DNA of 64,000 bases from Erpobdella octoculata (GCA_963978895.1 OZ022245.1:549001-613000); one strand, 5' to 3'; shown: positions 33,701-45,794, counted from the first letter of the stretch. Numbers and translations: made by a program. Notes: generated by a model from the sequence alone, not told the origin.

Positions 33701-36700
33701 GAAGTTCAGTTACAGTCATCATTCAATCATTTCTGTGAGCACACCTCACACGCACGCACCTGTATTTCAGCACAGGGGGTGCGTCGAACCCTAATTTACC
33801 ACTGCGCTGAATTTGGTATTCATCTTACTGACCGACCAAGAGCTGTGGAAAAGATAGAAGAGTTGATCATCAGTTGTTAGACAGCTGCACTGGGAGTTGA
33901 ACTTATGACCTATCGATTGATTATCATCCATGCATTACGGCATTTTCATCATCATCATCATTATCGGCGTCATCACTATTACCAGTAGTTTTTCAAACAG
34001 GGCAGCGAGAATTACACGTTGAAGGAAACGTTCGAGATCGCGAAGTCGGAAGTGGAAGAAATCAACCCAGATGGAAACAAGGTACGTTTTCTCTTCTTCT
34101 TTTTTTTTCTTCGTTAGCGTTCCTCTCGAGTCAAAACGATGCTGCGGTCATTTTTTAGTGCTGTTTACATAATAGACCAGCAGCCAAATTTACATGGAAA
34201 CTAAATACACAGATTCTATCAAATAAATAAATAAAAAAATATATATATATATAATCGTTTAACCTTCTTCGATCGCAGTTCGGCTTCTACCTGAAAGTGC
34301 TGAAGAAACCACCGAACGGATCAAGGACGGAGTGTATTATCGTCTTCTTCTTGAAGTCCATGGAGCTTCGCAAGAAGTGGATAGACTCCTTCGCCGAAGC
34401 AATGTTTGATTACTTTTATACGAGTTCATCGAAATACTATAATTTTTTTTATTTCTTTGTAGATAATTAATTACAGCCTCTCGTCTTGAGAGTAATTTTG
34501 ATTTTGTAACTGAACTGAATTTCATTGGTCCAGGGACAACGTTTGCCCGGAGGGTTCGACCAATCACAGGCATCATTTTGTCATCACTTCTTTTTCGGAG
34601 CCGACCATATGTGACGTCTGCCGGCGTTTGCTCAGGTGGTATGAAGCGAATTTATAATGAGATGGGCGGGCCTATAATAATAATGAGGGATTATTGATTG
34701 CATTGCAGTGAGTGGATGGGGTTATTATAATCTATGTTAAGCGGTGTGATCTGGGAGGGATTATTATAAACTGAGGTTGTGTAATGTGATGAACTTGTTT
34801 GCTGAAAGTTATAGAATTGTGCAGGCGTTAACATTTTTGAGTTCGTTTAATAATTCAATTAAATAAAATAAATATTTCATTAATTAATTTTTTCAGAGGA
34901 GTCTTTTTCCAAGGATACAAATGCAAAAGTTAGTTAGTATGCTTAGTTTCATGAAACCTCGAGTTAAGCGAGACGTATGCGAATGAAAGTACTCGCTTTT
35001 GTGTTTTTGCGCTTCTGCTTTTAAATTGTTTGCTTGTCGGGAACGTTTGCTTGTCGATGTGTCACTGACGTAATAATATTTCGTTCAGATACTAGCATGG
35101 TCGTTCACAAGTCCTGCATTGTCAATGCCAAGAACATGGAAGGTTATGATTATTATGTTGGCAGTTATGATTATGATGCTGGTGGTTATGATTATGATGT
35201 TGATGGTTATGATTATTATGTTGGTGGTTATGATGATGATGTTGGTGGTTATTATTATGATGTTGGTCGTTATAACTTATCGTCATCTCCCCTCTCGTAG
35301 GACCCCCGACTGTTCCCCCAAGAGATTCTTCTGGATGTGAGTTATTCATTTATATCAAAGTTTCACCAATCACATTGGTTTAACCAATTTGCCGTAAAAC
35401 AATCATCCAATCATGTTTTATTATAACTGTTTACACTGCCAATATCATTTTTTATTCTTTATCTGCAACCTAGAAATGGGATTTAATTTTTGAATCAACA
35501 ACAAATCAGATCGAGCCAAAGCGTTCTCAAGTTATCAGGGATCGCCGCAGCCCCCGTACAACCTTCCCCCTCTCTACTTTCAAGAAAACGACATAATCAC
35601 CATCACGTCCACTGATCATGACCCTTGGTGGCTTGTAAGTTGTAAGACGTAAATGGATGTATTATTTGTAAGTGGCTCGTAAGTCATAAGACGTAAATAA
35701 ATGTATTATTTGCATATATTATTTATATATTATTAATATTATTGTTTTATTTCTCTTCTTTTTTCCTCACTCAGGGTCGAAACGCCAGTCAAGAAGGTTA
35801 CTTCCCTAAGACCTTCGTTCAGGTAGTCAAGGTAGGTCGTCGTATAAATGATATTTATTTGTTCAATTTGTTTTCTATTAACTCTGAATTGTCAGAAAAC
35901 TAAATTCGGGAAACAAAATCCTCTTTTCTCGTAGCGCCAGGGGTCGGCCATCGCTGAAGACATTCAGAATTTGACTTTGGATACGCCCTTCCCCAGCCCC
36001 GGTGGTCACTCGTCCGGTCCATTCGTGCCGCTCCCGGACACCGCCGCTCTCCCGCCTTCGCTGCCTTCCAAGGCTTCTCGTTCAACGTCGCTCATGGTTC
36101 AGTCCTTGAACAGATCGGCTTCCCCGTCGACGAATCGCAACACTTCACTCGCCAGCTCCACTTTCGCGTCTGGAGCTCCTCCGGCCATCGTGCCGAGGCG
36201 GATAACGAGGGAGCCTTCCGCCTGCACGCCGTCCATCGCGTCTCCGCTGCCGTTGGTTCCGATGTCTGCCGTTTCGAATGCGATGCCGCCGACGTTTCTG
36301 CACGGAGAATTTTTCGAAGAAGATCTCGCTGTTTTTCCGTGGTGGGTTTTGTTCTTTTACCGGTTGGTTTTGTTACGTCGTAAGCTCATCGATGTTGCCA
36401 TCGGTTATGGCACGGCTACGAGCGCAGGCTCAGCTGGAGGGTTTGTAACTGGAATTAAACATGATCTGGATAATAACAAGATCTTTGGAATACATCTTAC
36501 TGTGCAGTAGAGCCCTGCATTGGCCCAATTTTCTCAGACCGGTCTGTGCTGAATTGGGCCCGTCCCAGTTTGTTTTTTAAGGCGCCAATAGCCTCGGTCC
36601 AGGCTGTGCAGGGTTCTACTGTGCAACTAATCTTATGAGAACTCGTAACAATAATTTTAATCAACTCTTGCAATCCTACCTACGACAGAACAGTTTGATA

Positions 36701-37605
36701 ATGTCATCACCTGTTTTTACCTGTCATTATTAGTATTAACGATCGTACCATTGTCGCACCTAATCCAGGTTCGTCGGGGACATGACGAGAGAGAAAGCAG
36801 CCGAACTCCTCGATAAACAGCAAAACGGAACGTACCTGGTGAGGATCAGCAAGACCGGGGACAAAGGCAGTGGACTGTCCTTGAGTCTCAAGTGAGTCAT
36901 GTGATCGTTTAGTGCTGAGGAGTATGACGGAGGTTTGTAAATAAAACGGAGATTTGAAGTCGTCGATGGAGATGTCAGGGTAGTAATGATAATGATGCCA
37001 GCTGTGCTGAGTATGTCAAGGATTATTATTATAATAATAATAATTATTATCATTTCTGTAGATTCAATGCGGTGCAGCACATTCGCATACAGAGGAATGC
37101 GGAGAGACGCTGGTTTCTTGCAGGCTGCAAGACTTTCCACGCCGTACAGGTCGGTTCAAGATTAATAACGAATTTCTTCCATCATCATCATTAGTCGTTT
37201 TAATTAATTCAATAATTTATCTGATAACTATTTTTTATACTAATTTATTCGTTAATTATAGTATATTAATCTGGGATTGGGTTAATATGAAGGATAGAAT
37301 TTTATGTTTTAAGCCAGTTAGTACTGCTCTCTCTTAATTGCCCAGCAATGTCACTTAACAGTGATTCTAGTTTGCTATTGTGGAAGATTTAATTCATACT
37401 AATTATGTCTTATATTTATTCATGATATTAGATTTTTACAATCTGTTGAACAGGAGAATTTTTTTTAAACAATCATCTTTAAATATATTTTCAATAGGAA
37501 CTGATAGAGTTTTACCAAGTCAATTCCTTGCAACAGTGTTTCACCGAAGTGCCAACAACTCTGTCAACAGCTTTCAAGGACACTCTTGCTGACCCAGATA
37601 CTTGA
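26754..37605 (+). CDS. VAV: Vav-family Rho guanine nucleotide exchange factor
   Basis: Cytoplasmic signal transducer that activates Rho/Rac GTPases after tyrosine phosphorylation. 26 exons: 26754-26969, 27827-27943, 28079-28137, 28588-28641, 29091-29181, 29554-29658, 29861-29929, 30900-31112, 31577-31672, 32218-32289, 32647-32720, 32940-32958, 33081-33166, 33644-33689, 34001-34081, 34279-34403, 34534-34635, 34897-34928, 35089-35142, 35301-35336, 35510-35634, 35775-35831, 35935-36341, 36769-36891, 37062-37149, 37498-37605; 2655 nt, 884 residues plus TGA. Domains: CH (1-130, [17 protein letters not shown]), acidic tyrosine region (131-179, [16 protein letters not shown]), DH (180-389, [15 protein letters not shown]), PH (390-508), C1 (about 520-570), SH3 (575-643, [19 protein letters not shown]), a Pro/Ser linker of 130 residues, and SH2 (776-880, GTYLVRISK with the FLVR-type Arg). 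The usual terminal SH3 is absent and the C1 lacks two zinc ligands. Introns carry many minisatellites. Confidence 0.95.
27690..27739. repeat. (TA)n in Vav intron 1
   Basis: Pure TA run about 90 bp before exon 2. Confidence 0.95.
28905..29070. repeat. Short minisatellite in Vav intron 4
   Basis: Imperfect units containing 'ttttacatgtgatgttacac' with drift, ending about 20 bp before exon 5. Confidence 0.75.
29186..29290. repeat. (GAT)n tract in Vav intron 5
   Basis: Begins a few bases after the exon 5 donor and drifts into GATAAT and GAATGT variants. Similar triplet tracts occur at 29700-29830, 32290-32360 and 33945. Confidence 0.85.
30020..30299 (+). repeat. Dispersed repeat copy in Vav intron 7
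   Basis: 'cgtcatccggtcaagctgaaactttgaa'-type block (30146 onward) resembles the block at 60-170 and 43080. No coding role. Confidence 0.5.
30300..30790. repeat. 28-bp minisatellite with six-unit higher-order repeat
   Basis: About 17 units of 'cacaatttttaatgag' plus 'atatttgtacat'. Two variable sites (cacA/C/T and aatG/T) define subtypes. From 30356 the subtype order is Ag Ag Ct Tg At Cg and repeats once exactly from 30524 to 30691, showing a 168-bp segment duplication. The array ends about 110 bp before Vav exon 8. Confidence 0.93.
31370..31535. repeat. Minisatellite in Vav intron 8
   Basis: Five or so irregular units built on 'gatgggaaataatgtggtac'. Confidence 0.8.
31706..31935. repeat. 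37-bp minisatellite in Vav intron 9
   Basis: Units of 'gtaatgaaggtgaatgttg' plus 'tgttgtttgtactatgtt', nearly identical in the middle of the array, starting about 35 bp after exon 9. Confidence 0.9.
32040..32205 (+). repeat. tRNA-derived SINE candidate, with a partial duplicate at 31125-31200
   Basis: 'cagtgggttcgattcctgg' matches a pol III B box. The body 'aatgaatagattgcggtggtggtg' also occurs downstream of exon 8 at 31150-31190, where the B-box part is missing. Both copies share the entry 'gcatgcgat'. Confidence 0.5.
32761..32904. repeat. 36-bp minisatellite, four units, between Vav exons 11 and 12
   Basis: 'aatgttgtcaac' starts at 32761, 32797, 32833 and 32869. The unit is a multiple of three, so both strands stay open and produce spurious ORFs. 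The 19-nt exon 12 follows 35 bp later. Confidence 0.92.
33173..33460. repeat. 24-bp minisatellite, twelve perfect units, in Vav intron 13
   Basis: Twelve copies of a unit beginning 'aacatgtttattatatc' without visible differences, starting 7 bp after the exon 13 donor. Both strands are stop-free because the unit is 8 codons; neither ORF is a gene. Confidence 0.97.
35143..35275. repeat. 21-bp degenerate minisatellite in Vav intron 19
   Basis: Units of 'ggttatgattatgatgttgg' start at the donor site of exon 19 itself and run to near the acceptor of exon 20, so nearly the whole 158-bp intron is repeat. Confidence 0.9.
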
Positions 37606-38136
37606 GTAAAATGTTGATATTTGTACTGGAGTGACGTTTCAGCACCTAATCTCTACGGTTTCATCGTAACTTTACCGACGAAAGCCATCTCTCTATAAGT
37701 GAACTAGTTTTTCTTTAAATGTTAAATCACGCGTAGTCGTGAGTCTCGCGTGAATCGTTGTTGGTTACTTGAATCGATTGATTGCGGAAATTTTTTTTTC
37801 TTTGTTATTGCATCTTTTTCAATCGCCCAATCACGTCGGTGTTTTTTTTAACGTTTCTCGATGTTCATTAGAGCTCGTTTTTAATTTATTCATCAATTTG
37901 ATGACTCCCTCGATAGCTTTGAAACTATATTTTGTCGATGTTAATTATATCTGTCTCAATTCGCTGAAGCCTTACCGTGCTACGTTTTGCAAGATTTTGA
38001 CATCGCTTTTAGAACTTTGTTTTGACGTCGGCAGTTTTGCCGTTGTAAATTTTCTCGAACATTCCACAGAAGGGGGGCCGTGGTCCGTCCCTACGAGATG
38101 TGTGAGGCTTTAGGTGTTCTTTTTTAAAACTTTTAT
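37606..38136. other. Downstream of Vav, no gene seen
   Basis: 3-prime flank of Vav. Searched by eye for a missing terminal SH3 exon; none of the expected ALYDY, WW or PxNYV patterns is visible. The 114-codon ORF at 37769-38113 has no supporting feature. Confidence 0.5.
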
Positions 38137-38375
38137 TTTCCACATGAAATTATTCACTTTTTAACCGTTTTTATATTTTTGTGATGATGATTGATCATTG
38201 GATGGATTCCACATGAAATTATTCACTTTTTAACCGTTTTTATATTTTTGTGATGATGATTGATCATTGGATGGATTCCACATGAAATTATTCACTTTTT
38301 AACCGTTTTTATATTTTTGTGATGATGATTGATCATTGGATGTATTCCACATGAAATTATTCACTTTTACTCTTC
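38137..38375. repeat. 69-bp tandem repeat, three full copies and one partial
   Basis: 'cacatgaaattattcacttt' starts at 38141, 38210, 38279 and 38348. Copies are almost identical. Confidence 0.95.
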
Positions 38376-38786
38376 TTTATTTTTGCAACAACGATCATCA
38401 TCATCATCATCATATTGGAGAAATTTTATTCGCTCTATGAGTGAGATATTTCGATGTGAACTTTGACATCTGTTTTTTTTTTAGCGCTGATCCGACTCAA
38501 AGCGTTTGCCGTTGAATCGCTAATTTATAAAATTCTCTCAATCTACTCTTAGTACGATAAGATTTCATTCTAATTATTATGTATTTAAATTTAATTTTTT
38601 TTATTTTCTTGGCGTGCTGCACGAATAATTGTTGTTATAATTGACGTTTGAACTTGATGACCCATGACTACATATAGCGGTTTTACCATAATGATTACCT
38701 TGATTACAAAGTGATACCTTAATGCGCAGATCAATAATACAAGTGATTTGAAAATTCCAATTCTCGTTTTAATTTTATAACGGTTA

Positions 38787-38900
38787 TCTATTATTAACTA
38801 TTATTATGGTTTTCCCTCCTAATGGGGAAAAACCATAATATAGATCTATTATTAACTATTATTATGGTTTTTCCTCCTAATGGGGAAAATCCATAATATA
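38787..38900. repeat. Tandemly duplicated hairpin
   Basis: Two copies of a roughly 56-bp unit, each containing an inverted repeat: 'attatggtttttcc' and 'ggggaaaaaccataat' separated by 'ctcctaat'. The stems are about 15 bp. Confidence 0.85.
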
Positions 38901-39278
38901 GAGTTTCTTAGCCTGGAGAGCAGACCTGTAAGCAAAGCTTTCACATGTTGTGCAAGTGAATATCACGCCGAGAAGTATAAAGTTATCTCTTTAAGAAAAA
39001 AAACGACTTGTCATTTCCATCGTAATCGTGGAAAGCGTACTCCAGTTTAAAAACGTGCAGTGAACGTCCTGGCTCGGTAGATTAAAGCTTCCTGCTAATA
39101 TGTCTGAAATGCATCGTAAGGCTGTATTTTCAATATACAAACTCTCATTATTATAATCCATCTAGACCAACTCCCTGAAAAACCACCTCTCTCTTTCCTA
39201 TCTTTTCATTACAATCTAAAACTGCGGAAAAACCTAATTTTGACAAAACATTTGCGATATCACGACGGTTAAGAAAGA
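38901..39278. other. Convergent intergenic region between Vav and Maf
   Basis: No gene seen. Both flanking genes end toward this region, so it should hold their 3-prime UTRs. Confidence 0.5.
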
Positions 39279-41145
39279 TTATCGCTGGCTGAGATACTTT
39301 TTTGGAGTTACCTGATCAACTATTTTTACTGGTTTAGGCTTCTGTTTGTTTTTAATGTAATTGGTCAGCTCCTTAGCGAATCGGTTTGCTGGGAAACCCA
39401 TCACGTTGAAGTAGTCTCCTGATATGCCCTTTATTAGGGTTCCACCTATGCCCTGGATGCCATAGCCCCCTGCTTTGTCCCTAGTGAATAAAAAAATAAG
39501 TTTAAGAAAAAACAAAAAATAATTTTTTTTACCAGAAACGACTTTAAAAAATAAGAACCAAAACTTGAAGTCTCACATCGGTTCTCCGGTTCCGGCATAA
39601 AGACGGATCAACTCTTCGGAGAGATCATCAAATTCGACTTGGGAAGTTTCGTGGAAGACGATCGAGTCGTAGAGTAGGTCGATGTCCGTGACGTGGTTGT
39701 CGTGTCGATGTTGATCTGATGAGAATGACGATTATGACTCATCCATGATAACCCGATCAGCATATTTGACTGTTTTAATATGAAGGAAACAGAGCCTCAC
39801 CCGAATCTCGTATCACCATCAGCACTACCCCTGTGCAGACTCCATGTTTTCTTCCACTCAACCTAAATAATATATATATATCAATTTAGATATAATTATA
39901 CATATACATTACAATGTTTTTTTTGTAAAAATCTATAAAAAAAAACACATTTTTATAATAATCTAAAAAATAAAGACGAAATCTCTGACCGTTTTAGAAT
40001 ATTAACTGCATCTTCATAATCCTTGGGCTTTTCAATGATGTCACCGTCAAGATAGACAACCGTATCCGCCCCAACAACGATGTCCGGCAAGTTATCCGTC
40101 TACAATCGCAAACAATTCAACATTAAAAATCAAGTTATTCGTATAAATCTTTTATTAGTAATCCCTCTCATGAATTGGCATCTAAAAAAATTACAGTTTT
40201 CCTTTTAAAACCATCGAACACTGGTTTAGAGAGTAAGAGGGGACCAAAAAATTTAAGCAAATGTATTGTTAATATCAAGGAAAGAGTTTATGTTCTGAGT
40301 GAAATTCATAATCTGACATAAAATTTGCCCGAAAATAATAATAACAAATAAAATCAAAATCCATATTAAACGTAACCATTCAAAACACGGAGCAAATAAC
40401 AAGCCATCAGAAGCTTTTTTTATTCCCAACTGAGGATAAAAATCTTTTCTAAAATAAAAATAGCGATGAGGTTTTTTTTAAGCGGTTCAAACAACCTTTT
40501 CTTCTATACATCGCTTGACGATGTCTATCGTCTTATGAAGAGCTGTTGTTTTGGCGTATTCTTGCGGTGATGTGAATTCTGATTTATTTAAATCCTCTTC
40601 AAAATCCGATTTCTTCACCTCAAATGTAAGGTTCTACAATGATGAACAAAAATAATTTATTATGACTAGTATTTATTAATTAATCTCAGTCTTTCGAGCC
40701 TAATAAATGAAATAAATTCAACACGTGAAAGCAATAAATCTATTAATCTATTGACAGTGTACACATTGTCGATAGCATAAATGTAGCATTTACAGTGCAA
40801 CGCAAAATCTCTTCAAAAATAACTAAATTTGAAAATATTATAGAAGCTACTCTGGAACCAGTTTATATCAATAAAGTCAAATAATCTGCATTTATTCATT
40901 TGCTAAAAATAAATAAAATGAAGCATATACATTACATTAAATACAATACAAGGCCACTGCAATATTTTCAATTATTAATTGTAACTGACAGCCTACTTTT
41001 TCGGCTCGCACTGTCAATTGCACCGACAGCAAAAAAAAAAAGTAAAACAAACCAGAATAGTCTCAAAGATTTCTTTTCTTCTTGGAGACGAACTTGCCAG
41101 TATAATCTTCTTGGCGGAAAGAAATTGGCGATAAGGTTCTAACAT
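39279..41145 (-). CDS. Maf-family nucleoside triphosphate pyrophosphatase
   Basis: Hydrolyses non-canonical or modified nucleoside triphosphates (dTTP/UTP type in this clade) to the monophosphate, a house-cleaning role in the cytosol. Six exons: 41145-41053, 40633-40496, 40099-39990, 39862-39801, 39715-39577 and 39480-39279; 744 nt, 247 residues, every junction in phase. Signature elements: the N-terminal nucleotide loop [10 protein letters not shown] (residues 16-25), [22 protein letters not shown] with the catalytic Asp, [41 protein letters not shown], and [10 protein letters not shown]. The protein ends in a short basic tail (TPKKYLSQR). It corresponds to the Maf half of vertebrate ASMTL; no methyltransferase half is encoded, which is the usual invertebrate arrangement. 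Confidence 0.95.
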
Positions 41146-42168
41146 TTTTAATTATCAGAAATATACAATTTTCTAGGCAGGCGAAACAAAAACGCTCCTG
41201 AAAATAAAAATCTAGTGTGGCACTTTCGTTCTTGTAAATTGTGCAAGAAGTGAATCTAGCTTAAAAGAGGGCTCAAAAAATTAAAAATGTTATTTCTACT
41301 TAATTTGATTTAATTTTTGATTATAACATGTTTTTTAAAAAACAAAAACAAAAAATGTTTCTAATGCCAAAACAACAGATGGCTTACCAAAACATTTCTA
41401 CGTATCAAACTCGAACAATTTTAATAGACCTAATAACCTTTTAACCCTTAAGTTGAGGGTTTTTTAACCGCTTAGCTAATAGCAAACTATCTACGGCAAG
41501 CAATACAATATTGGATACCTCAGGCTATTTATTTTAAAATTTTTAATACAGATAAACATAAATCTCGTCCTCTGCATTTCTACAGAGCAGCAGAAGAGAA
41601 ATGATTGTCAGACATGCAAACGTTACCTATGCGGCCTACAACTAATAAGTTAATCGATAGTGCTCTATGCAGTTTAGTTTTTATTCATTAAAGTTTTAGT
41701 GAAGTATTTATTTAGTTATTAAGTTATTATTGACAGCTAGGGTGGTAAAAACCATTCGGTCTGCTGCTTAAATTTTGTGTTATCACCTATATAGGTATGA
41801 CTGCTTTCTGATGGTGATGAACACCAGTATTTTCACTTTTTCAAGAAACACGTGTCCCGCCCACTGGAGGATTTAGGAGGCCCAGGGGGCCATACCCACA
41901 AGATGGCAAAAGTCGTCTTTTTGATCCGACACTTGCCCCCCCCCCCAATTGGCATTCCTGGATCCGCAGTACTCAAGCCCCTCCCATTTTCTTCGCCTAT
42001 GACCGGAAAGAGAGATATAATCGTAGATATTTTTCCAAAACCTTATTGTATCGTTTTTCCTCCCAAAATAGTTGTTTGTTCTTGCAAGTCATCGATTTTC
42101 GTGCAAAATATTTTTAAAACAAATATCCCAGTCTAAGATTATCATTAAGATGACGACGAAAAAATACA

Positions 42169-42201
<33 letters not shown>

Positions 42202-42221
42202 CATCACCACTGTCCACTACC

Positions 42222-42279
<58 letters not shown>

Positions 42280-42984
42280 GCAGCAGCAGCAACAACAACA
42301 ACAACAATGACATCTTCAATCAAGACACCACAACAGGTATGGTGCAGTGATAGCCAGTAAAAGGTGTTATCAAAGTATAAGGCTGTTTCTTAGTTGTTTC
42401 CTATCATGTCCTTTATTGAACAGTTTGAATGACATATGGCCGTATTTTCAACGTTATAGATAGAGACCAGGGACGTAAATTGGGGGGGGGCAGGGGGGGG
42501 CATTTGCCCCCCCCTGATTTTCAAAATTTGAATTTTTTTACCTAGAGTTTACTATATATTTATTTAATTTTAACTTTACTTAACCTAGTGATGATGCAAT
42601 GCGTATTGGAATCTTTCCGGCGTGTATAGACAATTCGCCCCCCCTTGATTTCCAAAATTAAATTTTTTTTTAGTTAGAGTTAACTATATAATATGTTAAT
42701 TTTAACTTTACTTAACCTCGTGATGATTCAATGCGTATTGGAGACAATTTTATATCTTAGCTCGATGCTAGATTTACCAATAACTGCAGAGTAATAATTT
42801 GTGTATCAGTGTTGGTCCAAAGATTAGCTGTTTTCTGTGCCAAAATAAATACAATAAGAGAACTCGTGGAATTTTACCCTATTAGTGGTATTAATACAAT
42901 GTTGATTCCCTCACAGCTGTCTACATCAAAGTTATTATTTATTACACAAAAATAAAACAAAATTATACCCACCCCATTTTGAAC
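41146..42984. other. Intergenic with simple repeats and a local duplication
   Basis: Repeat debris with C- and G-runs (41930-41947, 42482-42515), an (ACT/AAC)n tract at 42165-42300, and a roughly 130-bp imperfect tandem duplication at 42510-42750 ('ttttaactttacttaacct', 'atgcgtattgga' in both copies). No gene seen. Confidence 0.65.
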
Positions 42985-43265
42985 ATCTTTTTTACAAATT
43001 TTTATTTAGGTTACAATCTCTGTTTGTTTGTGTGTGTGTGTCTTTCTCTGTACGCAAATCTTGCAAGTGAAATTTAACCTGCATTTTGACTAGCTAGGAA
43101 GTTGAAACTTTCAGCACAGCTTTATATTTGATGAAAATACATGATTCAATTAAAAAAAAAAACTTTGAACATCTTTTGCATTTCTAAATTGAATGTATTT
43201 GAAATCAAAGTTTGTGTTGAAAAACTTGTTTTTCCTTTACTTGTTTTACTAATCCTGTACTTGCC
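42985..43265 (+). repeat. Dispersed repeat, fullest copy of the window's recurrent family
   Basis: Contains in order a GT-rich block (43020), 'gcaaatcttgcaagtgaaat', 'gctaggaagttgaaactttc', 'gatgaaaatacatgattcaa', an A-run, and the tail 'aaagtttgtgttgaaaaac' ending in 'cctttacttgttttac'. Pieces of the same order occur at 2890, 18900, 14733 and 22551. Confidence 0.75.
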
Positions 43266-43548
43266 CCTGCAATATGATTAAATCATTCATCCCCCTTATA
43301 CCCAGTGGCGCGTGGCGAATATAGAATTTTTTGGTGGGGATTTACTTCAGAAATTTTTATATTCTCTTCCAAAAAGCTGATAACCGGTAAGGGGTAGTCG
43401 TAAGTATTTTTCAAAATTTTTTTCAAAGACTTCTAATTTCTCCTCCCAAAAAAGCTACGGTCGTCTTCTAAAAACAAGGTATTATACCCAAAAAAATTTC
43501 AATTGATACTCTGATGGGGGATGCATTTCCCCATCCCTCTCTGCTTGT

Positions 43549-43790
43549 ACCTACGTATTTATATAAATGTAAAAGGTAATGTGTGTGTGAGAGCATTCGT
43601 TTATCACATCCAAGCCGCAGGAGCAATTTTAACAACATTTGGCATGCAGGTAACTTCATTGATGAGAAAATTTTGAAAAATTTAAAAAAAAAATCTGTTA
43701 TTTCTTTGACGTTTCGTTGGCAAAAACGAAAAAAAACTAAGCACAAAAAACCCGGACAACACCGGGTAACCCTGTCAGTAAGCTATATAA
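43549..43790 (+). repeat. Short element ending in a GC-rich hairpin (Helitron-like candidate)
   Basis: Starts with 'tatataaatgtaaaaggt' and a GT run, has 'acatttggcatgcaggtaac' in the middle, and ends with the stem ACCCGG...CCGGGT (43750-43767) plus 'cagtaagctata'. The hairpin matches that at 395-412. The layout resembles the 3-prime end of non-autonomous Helitrons/Helentrons; the exact CTRR terminus is not intact. Confidence 0.45.
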
Positions 43791-43799
43791 TGGCGGGAA

Positions 43800-45780
43800 A
43801 ATTTTGCCCCCCCCTGGAAAATGCTGAATTTACGTCTCTATTAGAGACGCTTTGGCGTTCGGCTGTAACTACTAAAAAACGATAATATTTATTGAGCACA
43901 GGTATCAGCAGGTGATAACACGCACGCTACCCTACCTGTACAGGTATGAGATAACTTTTAAGTTAAGACTTGACATAATATTAGTTGTCAATAGTTGTAT
44001 CTAGTCTAGATTGATGTCACTTAAAAAGTTGACGGAATTATTTCTAATGTCAATAAAACTTATTTGGCACGATCTACGGTTTTAATGCTACTACATGAAG
44101 GAGAGTTTTTTTTACAGCGAAGTCAGTTCCCTTCAATTCTCCAACGTCTTCGAGTCAAAGATGCTTCAATTTTTAAAAATCGGCACTAATTTAAATGTTC
44201 AAAGCTGTCAATGTTTAACATGTGCTTTATTCTTGATGAAGTTTCGACGTCGGCAGCTCAGTCCAAAATTCAAAGCCCGCTCGTTTAAATAACAGGTCTA
44301 AAATCTATAGACTTGCCACAACAACTTCGGCCCTTTTGAGATAGCTCTAAAATAAAGGCCCAGTCCGTGAAGGTTTCTGAAAGAGACATGGGTTATTAAG
44401 ATGCTGGAAATCATGGCATGGTCAGCGACACATAGCAGGGGTGAATAATGTTGTAGAAATCAAAACGGCGGTTAATCACGGAGCAGAAATAAGTTAGTGA
44501 GAGTAGGTATATAGACTAATATAGAGAGCTGCGGGGTAGATGCCCCAGTAAATTACGCAGTATACCTATATAGGTAGATGTAGGGTGAGTGAGAGAGAGA
44601 GTGAGGTAGTATAAGGTACAAGTATGAACATATACGGGAAACAGGTGCCCTTACAACTTACATTACCAGCTTTTATTGTTAATATCGAACTTGAATACAG
44701 TTATAGTCGCATATCGTGATTGGAAAACAATCCCAGCAGGAGATTCGCCGCTATCTTCGCATATTCCGTTGCACATTTTTAAATAACTATAATAAAAATA
44801 TTATTATTATTATCTTTACATATATCGATTAAGAAGTATTTTTTAAATTTTTTTCTTATTGTGAGTTTTATTTTCTTTGAATTTTTGTTGTACATTCATG
44901 TCATGAAAATTTAATAAAGGTTAAAGTTGAAAGTACAAAAGTATGTAAGTGTTTATCACTAATTTCTTGAGGTTAACACTATCTTTGCAGTCAGTTCACA
45001 ACCTAAAATAACATAAATTTCCTCCTAAAAATTCGCGCATTTGCGTAGTCGAACTGGTTGACCCCAAACTTGTTGGATAATCATACATAATTCGCAAATT
45101 TTTTCTTAAATTTCATTGATTTTATGCCAACACAAAACAGCTCACACACAACAGACTGACTGCCTGGAGTTTTTATTTTCTTCATACCACCACCGTTCAC
45201 CACCATCCCATCCACCACCAGGATCATCTAGCCTAGCCTACGAAGAAAAAGGCTTCTACGCGTTTTTCAGACAGCGAATCGCTTGTTTGAATACAAAATT
45301 TTATTTTAAAACATATAGATAGAAGCAGCATTTGATGCAAATTTCGGGTATTTTGTTATTTTACCAGGTTTTATCGTACTTTTCTCAACTCGTCCCGGTT
45401 GCCTAATTCGTCAACTTCTTTGCTACATTTATTCACATTCGGCAACCACAATAGCATTATTACAATATATGAATATAATAGTTGAAAAATAATAAAAATA
45501 CACACACTAATATAGGCTGTTAATAAAAAATATATACATTAATAATAATAATAATAAAAACAGCTTAACTTACCTACATACATCTGCAATCCTGGTGTCA
45601 GGTAGAGTATATCATATAGATACTATATTGGTGAAAACAACATGCAATGCTATCACGACGACGAACACAAACCACCCCACACCGTACCCTCCCCGCCACT
45701 ATTGGCCCCTACCGCGACCCCCACCCCATCAGCAGTATTTTTTTCTCATTTCATTTTTTTCCTTTTCATCGATCAAAGTA
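43800..45780. other. Intergenic, no gene seen
   Basis: AT-rich with scattered repeat fragments and short GA and ATA tracts. None of the short ORFs has recognisable content. Confidence 0.5.
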
Positions 45781-45794
45781 GGTGGCGCAGAGGG

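Noticed and set aside
37769..38113. 114-residue ORF downstream of Vav
   Set aside because: Hydrophobic, T-rich translation without domain features; checked as a possible missing SH3 and does not fit.
39279..39316. Alternative donor after Asp-Gln in the last Maf exon
   Set aside because: A GTAACT is present, but reading through gives a stop after 10 codons and no further Maf or methyltransferase exon is visible downstream.
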